From an uncultured Pelagibacteraceae bacterium (lineage in GTDB: Bacteria > Pseudomonadota > Alphaproteobacteria > Pelagibacterales > Pelagibacteraceae): DNA of 36,526 nt. The translations under genes and the position numbers were made by a program. Below are positions 25,958-33,530 of the stretch, one piece after another. The stretch spans positions 1 to 36,526 of the forward strand of contig CACDIC010000012.1 of assembly GCA_902552805.1 (NCBI GenBank), in the 5' to 3' direction. Numbering within the stretch: position 1 is the first letter of the stretch; each line of letters opens with the position of its first letter. The notes under the pieces were generated by a model. It was not told where the DNA came from. It did no database searches and saw only the letters and a program-made list of their open reading frames with translations.

Positions 25958-27610
25958 ATGTTAACTTTAAAAATAATTCTTTTTTTTTTAAGCATAATTG
26001 TATTATCAACATCTATAGCTGGGTATGGTAGTTTAATAAAACTTAAAAATAATGACAATTTTTTTATAAATATTTTTTTAGGTTTTGCGGTAATTTCATC
26101 AATTGTTACTGTTATCCATTTTTTTTTTAACATCACACTTCTTATAAGTTTTTTAATATTTCTTTTTGGTATATTTATTTTTTTTTTAAAGAAAAGGAAA
26201 AATTTTACAAATATAATTGAAAGAAAAAATATTTACCTCCTTTTGATAATTCTATTTTTAATTCCAATATACGTATCACAAAAGTATCATGAGGATTTTG
26301 GATATTATCATCTTCCTTATGCAATAGGTCTTGTTGAAGAAAAAATAATTTTCGGTTTTTCAAATATTGAACAATCTTATGTTTACAATTCTATATGGTT
26401 AAATCTTTATTCAATATTTTTTTTAAATGATAGAAATTTCGATTTTTTGACTTTACCAAGTTTCTTGGTGTATTTAACATTTATAGTATTTACATTAAAC
26501 CAAATATTTTCAAAAAAAAAAATCATCATCAGTGATTATTATTTAATAGTAACTTTATTTTACTTTATTCTTAAATTCACAAGGATTTCTGAATTTGGAG
26601 TTGATTTGCCTTCAATAATTTTTTCTGTTCTTGGAATTTATTATTTCTTTAAATTTTTTGAAACAGAGATACTTGAAGAAAAGGAGGATTATTTTTTTTA
26701 TATTGTTATTTTTTCAATATTTTCAATTTTGATTAAATTAAGCACAATTCCAATTATTTTGCTATCATTTTATTTATATATCAAATTTTTTAAAAATCTA
26801 AAATATTCTATTTTTAGATTGAGATTTTTTTTAGTTTATTTTTTATCATTATCTTTTTTGATTCAACAGTACATTTATACAGGATGTTTTTTATTCCCAT
26901 CAAATTTTACATGTTTGAATGTTTCTTGGTTTAATGAGGACTATCTAAAACTATCTAGAAGTTTGGAGTTAGTTAATAAAAGTTATTATCACAAAGCAAA
27001 AGATATTTATACTCAAGAGGAATTTTTAAGTAATTTTAATTGGATATATTTTTGGTTTAAAAGAAGTTTTATTGAAATAATGGAGCATCTTTTAACTATC
27101 ATATTACCATCGTTGTTTTTTTTGTTTTTTTTAAAAAAAAACGATGAAAGTAGACTTTATTTTAAGGAAAATATTGCTTTATACATCTTTTTATTTGTTA
27201 GTTTATTATTTTGGTTAAATTTTTCACCAGTTTATAGATTTGCAATTCATTTATTTCTAACATTAATATTTATGATATTGCTTAATTTTTTCTCTATAAA
27301 AAAATTTTCAAAAAAAATATTTTTTATATTCTTTTCAATCTTCATTCTATTCAGTTTTTCTAAAAATATTCTAAGAATTGGTAAATCAGATGATATTTAT
27401 TTAGGTATTCAGAAAATAAATAATGAATACATATATAATTCAAAATATAGTAACAAATATGTTAAAATTTTTATTCCAAATTTAGAAAAAAATAGGAAAA
27501 ATAGTTGGCAAGGAAGACTATGTTGGGACATTCCATTTGTTTGCTCATATAATAATTTAGAAGTTGTTAAAAAGAATGGATATTTAATATTTCGTAAATT
27601 AAAAAACTAA
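25958..27610 (+). CDS. Large polytopic membrane protein, possibly GT-C-like
   Basis: 550 residues from the ATG at 25958; a TTG at 25949 would add three residues. Hydrophobicity suggests ten or more membrane helices. The loop after the third or fourth helix contains 'KYHEDFGYYHLPYAIG', where acidic residues followed by aromatic residues recall the first extracytoplasmic loop of GT-C polyprenyl-phosphate glycosyltransferases. Two pairs of cysteines ('GCFLFPSNFTC' and 'LCWDIPFVC') may form disulfides in the periplasm. The ending resembles proteins annotated as LIC_10190-family membrane proteins, but I cannot confirm this. It follows the fucose genes by 27 bases and ends just before a terminator-like hairpin. 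Function is not established. Confidence 0.7.
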   Translation: MLTLKIILFFLSIIVLSTSIAGYGSLIKLKNNDNFFINIFLGFAVISSIVTVIHFFFNITLLISFLIFLFGIFIFFLKKRKNFTNIIERKNIYLLLIILFLIPIYVSQKYHEDFGYYHLPYAIGLVEEKIIFGFSNIEQSYVYNSIWLNLYSIFFLNDRNFDFLTLPSFLVYLTFIVFTLNQIFSKKKIIISDYYLIVTLFYFILKFTRISEFGVDLPSIIFSVLGIYYFFKFFETEILEEKEDYFFYIVIFSIFSILIKLSTIPIILLSFYLYIKFFKNLKYSIFRLRFFLVYFLSLSFLIQQYIYTGCFLFPSNFTCLNVSWFNEDYLKLSRSLELVNKSYYHKAKDIYTQEEFLSNFNWIYFWFKRSFIEIMEHLLTIILPSLFFLFFLKKNDESRLYFKENIALYIFLFVSLLFWLNFSPVYRFAIHLFLTLIFMILLNFFSIKKFSKKIFFIFFSIFILFSFSKNILRIGKSDDIYLGIQKINNEYIYNSKYSNKYVKIFIPNLEKNRKNSWQGRLCWDIPFVCSYNNLEVVKKNGYLIFRKLKN

Positions 27611-27622
27611 AGACTTATTTAC

Positions 27623-27648
27623 AAAGATTTCTTTAAAAAATCTTTTTT
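27623..27648 (+). terminator. Rho-independent terminator-like hairpin
   Basis: An 8-base-pair stem (AAAGATTT pairing with AAATCTTT) with a 7-base loop is followed directly by three more T residues, 12 bases after the stop of the large membrane protein gene. The stem is AT-rich and hence weak. It falls where an operon end is expected, just ahead of a promoter-like site. Confidence 0.5.
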
Positions 27649-27693
27649 ACTTAAAAAAATAAATTTGCAGTCTTAAAAATTTAAGAGGATAAT

Positions 27694-27702
27694 TGTTATA
27701 AT
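27694..27702 (+). promoter_or_regulatory. Possible extended -10 promoter for the last two island genes
   Basis: TGT followed by TATAAT (27697-27702) forms an extended -10 element; no convincing -35 hexamer is present at the correct distance. It lies about 85 bases before the GT2 start and after the terminator-like hairpin, so a new transcript starting here is plausible. Confidence 0.35.
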
Positions 27703-27789
27703 TAATATAAATAAATGACTAAATATCTTAAGTCGTTAGTGTAAGATATAATTAGTGGTTTTTTATAGTTAAATTCGTAAGGTTCTGAT

Positions 27790-28533
27790 TTGAAGAAAGT
27801 AAAAAAAAAAAATATTAGGCAAAAATACATTTTTGCATCTATTATTTGTCCCTTGTTTAATGAAGTTAATTACATCAATACAAATCTCATAAAATTTATA
27901 AATGTAATTAAAGCTAGTAAAAAGAATTATGAAATAATAATTGTAGACAATAATTCAACTGATGGAACTAGTCAAAAATTAAGAGAGTTAAAAAAAGAAA
28001 ATATTTATAAAAATATTAGATTTATTTTTAACAAAAATAACCTTGGAAAAGGCGGATCAGTAAAAAAGGCTTGCAAAATTTCCAAAGGTAAATATTGCTG
28101 TATTTTTGATATCGATGAGTATTTTGCTAAAGATTTGTTAAAAGGAATTGAGTTAGCAAAAAAAAAATCTTTTGATTTTTTAATAGGTACTAGAATAAAT
28201 CAAAAAAATAAATATTTATATATTTATAAAGCTAATTTTTATGGTGTTAAATTTTTAACTTGGTTAATAAACATATTTTATGGACTAAAATTATCAGATG
28301 CAGCTGCTGCTATCAAAATTTTTGACAGAAAAAAGTATAATTCATTAAAAATCAACTCATCAGGATTTGATTTCGAATTTGAATTAATTTGCAAATTTGC
28401 AAAAAAGAATTTTTTAATAGATGAATTTTACAGCAATTATAAACCAAGGTCTTTTGCTGAGGGAAAAAAATTAATTGCTTGGAAAGATGGTTCAAAAATA
28501 CTAATTATTATTTTAAAAACATTATTTAGATGA
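27790..28533 (+). CDS. Glycosyltransferase family 2, polyprenyl-phosphate glycosyltransferase (DPM1-like)
   Basis: 247 residues from a TTG; an in-frame stop lies 10 bases upstream and no ATG precedes the core, so TTG is required. Motifs are 'SIICPLFNEVN' (~17-27), 'EIIIVDNNSTDGT' and 'NNLGKGGSVKKA'. The catalytic region 'CIFDIDEYF' has D-x-D in place of the usual DADLQ, and 'YKPRSFAEGKKLIAWKDG' near the end is typical of dolichyl-phosphate-glucose/mannose synthase relatives. It probably charges undecaprenyl phosphate with a sugar for a GT-C enzyme; the polytopic protein upstream is a candidate partner. A run of 12 A residues (27801-27812) lies in codons 4-8. Its stop overlaps the next gene by four bases. 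Confidence 0.78.
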   Translation: MKKVKKKNIRQKYIFASIICPLFNEVNYINTNLIKFINVIKASKKNYEIIIVDNNSTDGTSQKLRELKKENIYKNIRFIFNKNNLGKGGSVKKACKISKGKYCCIFDIDEYFAKDLLKGIELAKKKSFDFLIGTRINQKNKYLYIYKANFYGVKFLTWLINIFYGLKLSDAAAAIKIFDRKKYNSLKINSSGFDFEFELICKFAKKNFLIDEFYSNYKPRSFAEGKKLIAWKDGSKILIIILKTLFR

Positions 28534-29486
28534 AAAAAATATTAATTACAGGTGGGTTTGGAATTTTGGGCACATCTTTGAGTAATATTTTATATAAAAA
28601 GAATTATCAAATTTTCCTTTTAGATAGAGGTAAAAAAAAAAGAAAAGTGTTTAACCCACTTAAATCAAAAATCAAAATTGTAAAAGGAGATTTTAAAAAC
28701 CTAAATCAAATTAAAAGAGTTATCAAAAAAATCAGAATTGATACAATAATTCACTTAGGGGCATCAACACAAGTTATGGACTCTTATAAAATTCCTTATG
28801 ATACATTTCAAACAAACATTATGGGTACAATAAATATTTTAGAAGCCGTTAGAAATGTAAATAAGAATATAAATATAATTTTTAGTTCTACAGCAAAAGC
28901 TTACGGAAAAATGATTAATAAATCTTATAAAGAAACTACTCCTTTACGTGGAGATCTTCCTGATGAAGTTTCTAAATCAGCAGCAGATTTGATTGCACAA
29001 TCGTATGTTAAAACTTATGATCTAAAAATTGGTATTTTTAGATCATGTAATATTTATGGACCATCAGATTTTAATATGGATAGATTAATTCCTGGAACAA
29101 TTGTTCATGCTTTAAATAGCATGCCTGTTAAACTAAGAACTTCAGGTAAGCATAAAAGAGATTATCTTTATGTAGATGATGCAAGTAACGCTTATTACAA
29201 ATTAATGCGTCATATGAAAAAAAATAAGAAAAAAAAACTTTTTATTTATAATCTTGGATCAAAATTTAATTTAAGCTCTTTAGAAGTTGTAAATTCAATT
29301 TATAAAATTATGAAAATTAAGTTAAAACCAGTTATTTTAAATAATTCCTCAATAGAAATTGTTGCTCAAAAAATAGATTTTTCTAAAGCAAAGAAAGAAC
29401 TTAAATGGATGCCTAATACAAGTTTTAAAGATGGGATTTTGAAAACAGTTAAATGGTATAAGGAATATTATAAAGAATACATATAG
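28530..29486 (+). CDS. NAD-dependent epimerase/dehydratase-like SDR lacking the catalytic Tyr
   Basis: A 318-residue extended SDR with an intact cofactor motif 'ITGGFGILG' (6-14), 'HLGASTQV' and the active-site Ser/Thr in 'IIFSSTAKAYG' (117-126). The normally invariant Tyr of Tyr-x-x-x-Lys is replaced: the segment reads 'DEVSK', so Asp145 stands in the Tyr position with Lys149 kept. The rest ('SADLIAQSY', 'FRSCNIYGPSDFNMDRLIPG', 'KRDYLYVDD') resembles CDP-glucose 4,6-dehydratase/GDP-sugar relatives. One base change (TAT to GAT at 28962) would explain it. It is either catalytically altered or inactive, or a sequence error. It is the last island gene before the 5S rRNA and overlaps the GT2 by four bases. 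Confidence 0.78.
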   Translation: MKKILITGGFGILGTSLSNILYKKNYQIFLLDRGKKKRKVFNPLKSKIKIVKGDFKNLNQIKRVIKKIRIDTIIHLGASTQVMDSYKIPYDTFQTNIMGTINILEAVRNVNKNINIIFSSTAKAYGKMINKSYKETTPLRGDLPDEVSKSAADLIAQSYVKTYDLKIGIFRSCNIYGPSDFNMDRLIPGTIVHALNSMPVKLRTSGKHKRDYLYVDDASNAYYKLMRHMKKNKKKKLFIYNLGSKFNLSSLEVVNSIYKIMKIKLKPVILNNSSIEIVAQKIDFSKAKKELKWMPNTSFKDGILKTVKWYKEYYKEYI

Positions 29487-29523
29487 ACCACAAAAAACAT
29501 TGATTAAATATAGATAAAATTAC

Positions 29524-29551
29524 TTGAAAACTTGATTAATGAATGTATAAG
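29524..29551 (+). promoter_or_regulatory. Predicted promoter of the orphan 5S rRNA gene
   Basis: TTGAAA (29524-29529) and TATAAG (29546-29551) are spaced by 16 bases. Transcription from this site would begin about 7 bases later, which coincides with the 5' end of the 5S rRNA (29556-29558). Spacing, hexamer quality and position all agree, which makes it the best promoter candidate in the window. Confidence 0.5.
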
Positions 29552-29555
29552 AAAT

Positions 29556-29675
29556 TCGCCTGGTGATTATAGCGAAGAGGTAATACCCGATCCCATTCCG
29601 AACTCGGAAGTCAAGCTTTTCAGCGCCGATGGTACTTTGTCTTAAGACATGGAAGAGTAGGACTTTGCCAGGCTA
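29556..29675 (+). rRNA. rrf: 5S ribosomal RNA
   Basis: The GCCTGG at 29558-29563 pairs with CCAGGC at 29668-29673, closing helix I of a ~116-120 nt RNA. The conserved loop sequence CCGAACTCGGAAGT and the later GAAGAGTAGGA are present in the correct order. The gene stands alone here: 16S and 23S are not in the window, and the preceding ~29.5 kb is a polysaccharide island, as in SAR11 genomes where HVR2 splits 23S from 5S. The ends are accurate to about two bases. Confidence 0.95.
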
Positions 29676-29689
29676 AACTCTTAAAAATT

Positions 29690-29815
29690 ATGAAAATAAA
29701 AAGTTCACTAAAATCAATTAAAAAAAGAGATTTGAATTCAAAACTTGTAAGAAGAAGAGGTAGAGTTTACATAATAAATAAAACTAATCCAAAGTTTAAA
29801 GCAAGACAAAAGTAA
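29690..29815 (+). CDS. rpmJ: Ribosomal protein L36
   Basis: A 41-residue protein too short for ordinary ORF cut-offs. 'MKIKSSLKS' at the start and '[16 protein letters not shown]' with 'FKARQK' at the end match the alphaproteobacterial L36 pattern. The zinc-binding cysteines of the classical form are absent, so this is the zinc-free type. The ATG lies only 15-17 bases after the 5S rRNA 3' end with no terminator between them, so the mRNA probably shares a transcript with the rRNA. Confidence 0.93.
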   Translation: MKIKSSLKSIKKRDLNSKLVRRRGRVYIINKTNPKFKARQK

Positions 29816-29820
29816 TTTTT

Positions 29821-29931
29821 ATGGATAATGAAAACCATAAAAAAACTTGGAATAATTTTACAAAATTTGTATTGTGGGGAACTGTCGCTGTAGTATTAGT
29901 ATTAGTATTAATGGCATTGTTCTTATTATAA
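29821..29931 (+). CDS. aa3-type cytochrome c oxidase subunit IV-like small membrane protein
   Basis: A 36-residue protein: a charged N-terminus with 'HKKTWNNFTKF', then 'VLWGTVAVVLVLVLMALFLL', a single membrane helix. This is the arrangement of the bacterial aa3-type oxidase subunit IV family (PF07835), tiny proteins that bind the cytochrome oxidase core. The gene starts five bases after rpmJ and ends nine bases before pntA. It is too short for most ORF callers. The family call rests on length, the H-x3-W-x2-F pattern and the position beside pnt genes, which I recall from other alphaproteobacteria. Confidence 0.7.
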   Translation: MDNENHKKTWNNFTKFVLWGTVAVVLVLVLMALFLL

Positions 29932-29940
29932 AGTTTTTAA

Positions 29941-31029
29941 ATGAAAATCGGATCAGTTTTAGAAAATCAAAAAATTGAAAAAAGAATTGCGATTACCCCT
30001 GAGATTGCAAAAAAATATATTTCCATTGGATTAGATGTTCTTTTACCAAAAGATTATGGTGCTCATTTAGGGATTAGTGATGAAGAATATAAAAGCATAG
30101 GAGTAAAATTTTTTAACGATGAAAAAGAGATTATAAATAATTCAAATATTATTGTTCAACTGGGTCTATTATCTGATGATAAAAGTATATTATTAAAAGA
30201 AGATCAAATTCTTATTGGAGTTTTGAACCCTTATGATAATAAAAAGAAATTAGATCAGCTATCAAATAAAAAAATAAATCTTTTTTCATTAGAATTATTA
30301 CCCAGAATAACTAGAGCTCAATCTATGGACATTTTATCTTCCCAAGCTAACTTAGCTGGATACAAAGCTGTAATAGAGTCATTTGCTAATTTTGAAAAAG
30401 CTATACCAATGATGATGACAGCTGCTGGCACAGTTCCAGCTGCCAAAATATTAATTGTTGGTGCCGGAGTTGCTGGACTTCAAGCAATCGCAACAGCAAA
30501 AAGGATGGGAGGAATAGTTTTTGCTACAGATGTAAGAATGGCTTCTAAAGAACAAGTTGAAAGTTTAGGTGGAAAATTTCTAACTGTTGAAGGTTCTGAA
30601 AATTTAGAAACTGAGGGTGGTTATGCAAAAGAAGCCTCTGATGATTTTAAAAGAAAACAGGAAGAATTACTCTCTGAAACTTTAAAAAAAATTGATATTG
30701 TTATTTGCACAGCATTAATCCCTGGAAAAAAAGCTCCAGTAATAATTAAAGAGGACATGATTGATAATATGCAATCTGGATCTGTAATTTATGATTTAGC
30801 TGCAATACAGGGTGGCAATACCGCATTTACAAAAGCCGATGAAATTATTGAAAAAAAAGGAGTTAAAATTATGGGTGAAAGCAATATTCTAAATAGATTA
30901 CCAGTGTCTGCCTCTAGCTTATATGCTAAAAATATGTTTAATTTTGTTGAAAACTTATTTGATAAAGAAAATAAAAAATTGAATATAAATTTAGAAGACG
31001 AAATTATCGAAAAAACACTTATAAAATAA
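29941..31029 (+). CDS. pntA: NAD(P) transhydrogenase subunit alpha, part 1 (NAD-binding domain I)
   Basis: 362 residues, the soluble domain I of the three-gene (split alpha) transhydrogenase. 'MKIGSVLENQKIEKRIAITP' is the conserved N-terminus. 'RITRAQSMDILSSQAN' corresponds to the R-Q-D loop contacting NAD(H), and 'MTAAGTVPAAKILIVGAG' with 'ATDVR' forms the Rossmann dinucleotide site. The enzyme couples inward proton movement to hydride transfer from NADH to NADP. It is followed after 3 bases by the membrane part of alpha. Confidence 0.94.
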   Translation: MKIGSVLENQKIEKRIAITPEIAKKYISIGLDVLLPKDYGAHLGISDEEYKSIGVKFFNDEKEIINNSNIIVQLGLLSDDKSILLKEDQILIGVLNPYDNKKKLDQLSNKKINLFSLELLPRITRAQSMDILSSQANLAGYKAVIESFANFEKAIPMMMTAAGTVPAAKILIVGAGVAGLQAIATAKRMGGIVFATDVRMASKEQVESLGGKFLTVEGSENLETEGGYAKEASDDFKRKQEELLSETLKKIDIVICTALIPGKKAPVIIKEDMIDNMQSGSVIYDLAAIQGGNTAFTKADEIIEKKGVKIMGESNILNRLPVSASSLYAKNMFNFVENLFDKENKKLNINLEDEIIEKTLIK

Positions 31030-31032
31030 TAT

Positions 31033-31344
31033 ATGGAAATAGATCCTTTAATATTTAGATTAAGTATATTCATTCTTTCAATATTTGTTGGTTATTATGT
31101 TGTTTGGAGTGTAACTCCTTCTTTACATACCCCATTAATGTCTGTGACAAATGCAATTTCATCTGTAATTATTGTTGGGGCAATCATTGCAGGATTATCT
31201 GGTAATTCAGAGAGTGTATTCAATACTTCTAGTATTTTTGGTTTTTTAGCTATTGCATTAGCAGCTATAAACATTTTTGGCGGTTTTCTAGTAACTCAAA
31301 GAATGCTTGCGATGTATAAGAAAAAGAAAAAGGATAAAAAATGA
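31033..31344 (+). CDS. pntA2: NAD(P) transhydrogenase subunit alpha, part 2 (membrane)
   Basis: 103 residues with about three to four membrane helices and the family segment 'SVTPSLHTPLMSVTNAISSV', followed by 'GGFLVTQRML' and a lysine-rich tail. It forms part of the proton channel with PntB. The split-alpha gene order pntA1-pntA2-pntB is usual in alphaproteobacteria. The pntB ATG overlaps its stop by four bases. Confidence 0.92.
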   Translation: MEIDPLIFRLSIFILSIFVGYYVVWSVTPSLHTPLMSVTNAISSVIIVGAIIAGLSGNSESVFNTSSIFGFLAIALAAINIFGGFLVTQRMLAMYKKKKKDKK

Positions 31345-32738
31345 TATCAGCTAACTTGTCAGCGATTTTTTATTTAGTTTCTGGCGTGCTTTTTATTTTA
31401 GCATTGAGAGGCTTGTCATCCCCTGAAACATCAAGACAAGGTAATCTTTTTGGTATTATTGGGATGATAATAGCTGTAACTGTAACTTTTTTATCTACAG
31501 GTAATTTTTCAAATGGATTTATATATGTTCTAATATTCATTTTATTTGGAGGTTCAATTGGAGCTTTTATTGCTTATAAAATACCAATGACTGCGATGCC
31601 AGAATTAGTTGCAGGTTTTCATAGTTTAGTTGGTCTTGCAGCAGTTTTTGTGGCAATTTCAGCTTTTTTAAATCCCGAGGCATTTAATCTTGGAAGTTCA
31701 GGAAACATAAAACTTGGAAGTTTAATTGAAATGTCCATTGGAGCTGCAGTTGGAGCTATCACGTTTTCTGGTTCAGTAATTGCCTTTTTAAAACTACAAG
31801 GTATCATGTCAGGTTCACCAATTACGTTTAAAGGCCAGCATCCATTAAATGCTATAATTTTAATTTCAATTATTATTTTAATTTATATGCTTTGTTCAAC
31901 TCAATCATCAAATCTGTTTTGGATACTATTAGCTGTATCATTTTTAATTGGTTTTCTACTAATAATTCCGATTGGTGGAGCCGATATGCCTGTTGTGATT
32001 TCTATGCTGAACTCATATTCAGGTTGGGCGGCAGCAGGTATTGGTTTTACTTTAGAAAATTCAGCATTAATAATAACTGGTGCTCTTGTTGGATCATCAG
32101 GTGCAATTTTATCGTACATAATGTGTAAGGGGATGAATCGTTCTTTCTTTAACGTAATTTTAGGTGGGTTTGGCGCAACAGATGAAAAGTCAACTAATTC
32201 ATCCAAAGAGCAGAGACCAGTTAAAAGTGGAAATGCAGATGATGCTGCTTTTTTAATGAAGAATGCTTCTTCAGTTATAATTGTTCCAGGGTATGGAATG
32301 GCTGTTGCCCAAGCTCAACATGCTTTAAGAGAGATGGTTGATACTTTAAAAAAAAATGATATTAAGGTTTCTTACGCTATTCATCCTGTTGCAGGGAGAA
32401 TGCCAGGCCATATGAACGTCTTGTTGGCTGAAGCTAATGTACCTTATGATGAAGTTTTCGAATTAGAGGAGATTAATAATGATTTCGCAAATGCAGATGT
32501 TGCCTTTGTAATTGGTGCTAATGATGTAACAAATCCAGTTGCTAAAACTGATCCACAGAGCCCAATATACGGAATGCCAGTATTAGATGTTGAAAAATGT
32601 AAATCTGTTCTGTTTGTTAAAAGAAGTCTTTCACCTGGATATGCAGGCATTGATAATGATCTTTTTTATAAAGAAAATACACTTATGTTATTTGCTGATG
32701 CAAAGAAAATGACAGAAGACATTACAAAAAATTTATAG
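31341..32738 (+). CDS. pntB: NAD(P) transhydrogenase subunit beta
   Basis: 465 residues: an N-terminal membrane domain of about nine helices (~1-270) followed by the NADP(H)-binding domain III. The latter shows 'VPGYGMAVAQAQHALREM', 'HPVAGRMPGHMNVLLAEA' and 'VIGANDVTNPVA', with 'VKRSLSPGYAGIDN' near the C-terminus; all are canonical. It generates NADPH using the proton gradient, which is useful in an organism with a reduced metabolism. Transaldolase begins 4 bases after the stop. Confidence 0.95.
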   Translation: MISANLSAIFYLVSGVLFILALRGLSSPETSRQGNLFGIIGMIIAVTVTFLSTGNFSNGFIYVLIFILFGGSIGAFIAYKIPMTAMPELVAGFHSLVGLAAVFVAISAFLNPEAFNLGSSGNIKLGSLIEMSIGAAVGAITFSGSVIAFLKLQGIMSGSPITFKGQHPLNAIILISIIILIYMLCSTQSSNLFWILLAVSFLIGFLLIIPIGGADMPVVISMLNSYSGWAAAGIGFTLENSALIITGALVGSSGAILSYIMCKGMNRSFFNVILGGFGATDEKSTNSSKEQRPVKSGNADDAAFLMKNASSVIIVPGYGMAVAQAQHALREMVDTLKKNDIKVSYAIHPVAGRMPGHMNVLLAEANVPYDEVFELEEINNDFANADVAFVIGANDVTNPVAKTDPQSPIYGMPVLDVEKCKSVLFVKRSLSPGYAGIDNDLFYKENTLMLFADAKKMTEDITKNL

Positions 32739-32742
32739 ATAA

Positions 32743-33441
32743 ATGAGTTTAAAAGTTTTTTGTGATATAGCTGATTTAAATAATATTAAAAAATTTAATA
32801 AAAACGATCTTGTGCAAGGGTTTACCACTAACCCTAGCTTAATGAGAAAAGCAGGGGCAAGAGATTACAAATCATACTCAAAACGAATACTTAAAGTTTG
32901 TAATAAAAAGCCAATTTCATTTGAAGTTTTTGCTGATAATCATAAATTAATGATTGAACAAGGAGTTAAAATTAGTAATTGGGGTAAAAATGTGTACGTA
33001 AAAGTCCCTATAATTAATTCTAAAAAACAATTTACAGGCAAAGTAATAAGAGAACTCAATAAAAGAAAAATTAAACTTAATATAACTGCTGTTTACACAG
33101 CTGAACAAACAAAAAAAATTCTTAAGGTTATTAATAAAAAAACAAAAGTAATAATTTCTATCTTTGCTGGAAGAGCAGCAGATACTGGCAAAGATCCTGT
33201 ACCTGAGTTTGTTAAAAGTATAAGAATTGCAAAAAGTTTTAAAAATGTACAGATTTTATGGGCAAGCGTAAGAGAGCCCTACAACTATATTCAAGCAAAA
33301 CAATTAGGTTGTCATATAATAACTATTCCCCCACCAATTATTGAGAAAATACAAAAATTTGGAAAATCATTTGATCAATTAACTCAAGAGACAGTAAAAA
33401 ATTTCTTGATTGATAGTAAAAAATCTAGATTTAAACTCTGA
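32743..33441 (+). CDS. tal: Transaldolase (short TalC/fructose-6-phosphate aldolase type)
   Basis: 232 residues, within the short transaldolase class. 'VFCDIADLNNIKKF' is the N-terminal strand, 'GFTTNPSLM' the conserved block, and the Schiff-base lysine lies in 'VYVKVPI'. 'NITAVYTAEQ' and 'FAGRAADTGKDP' follow the family pattern. It works in the non-oxidative pentose phosphate pathway (or as an F6P aldolase). It probably is the last gene of the plus-strand pnt operon. It ends 6 bases before the minus-strand initiator tRNA, with no clear terminator. Confidence 0.87.
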   Translation: MSLKVFCDIADLNNIKKFNKNDLVQGFTTNPSLMRKAGARDYKSYSKRILKVCNKKPISFEVFADNHKLMIEQGVKISNWGKNVYVKVPIINSKKQFTGKVIRELNKRKIKLNITAVYTAEQTKKILKVINKKTKVIISIFAGRAADTGKDPVPEFVKSIRIAKSFKNVQILWASVREPYNYIQAKQLGCHIITIPPPIIEKIQKFGKSFDQLTQETVKNFLIDSKKSRFKL

Positions 33442-33447
33442 ACGAAT

Positions 33448-33524
<77 letters not shown>

Positions 33525-33530
33525 ATATAC

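Larger units (their letters stand above)
27611..27789. other. Longest intergenic spacer in the island (179 bases)
   Basis: This spacer holds the terminator-like hairpin at 27623-27648 and an extended -10-like element near 27694-27702. The rest is AT-rich with no open frame I would call. An ATG at 27715 gives only nine codons. Confidence 0.6.

Noticed and set aside
27715-27744. Nine-codon ORF in the 179-base spacer, possible leader peptide
   Set aside because: No run of regulatory codons and no attenuator-like alternative hairpins follow it.
31892-32206. Open frames on both strands within pntB
   Set aside because: They are out-of-frame shadows of a strongly conserved gene, with no family resemblance.
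33418-33432. Palindrome AAATCTAGATTT followed by T residues on the minus strand, possible terminator after the tRNA
   Set aside because: A perfect palindrome of 12 bases leaves no loop, the stem is AT-only except for two pairs, and it is inside the transaldolase gene.
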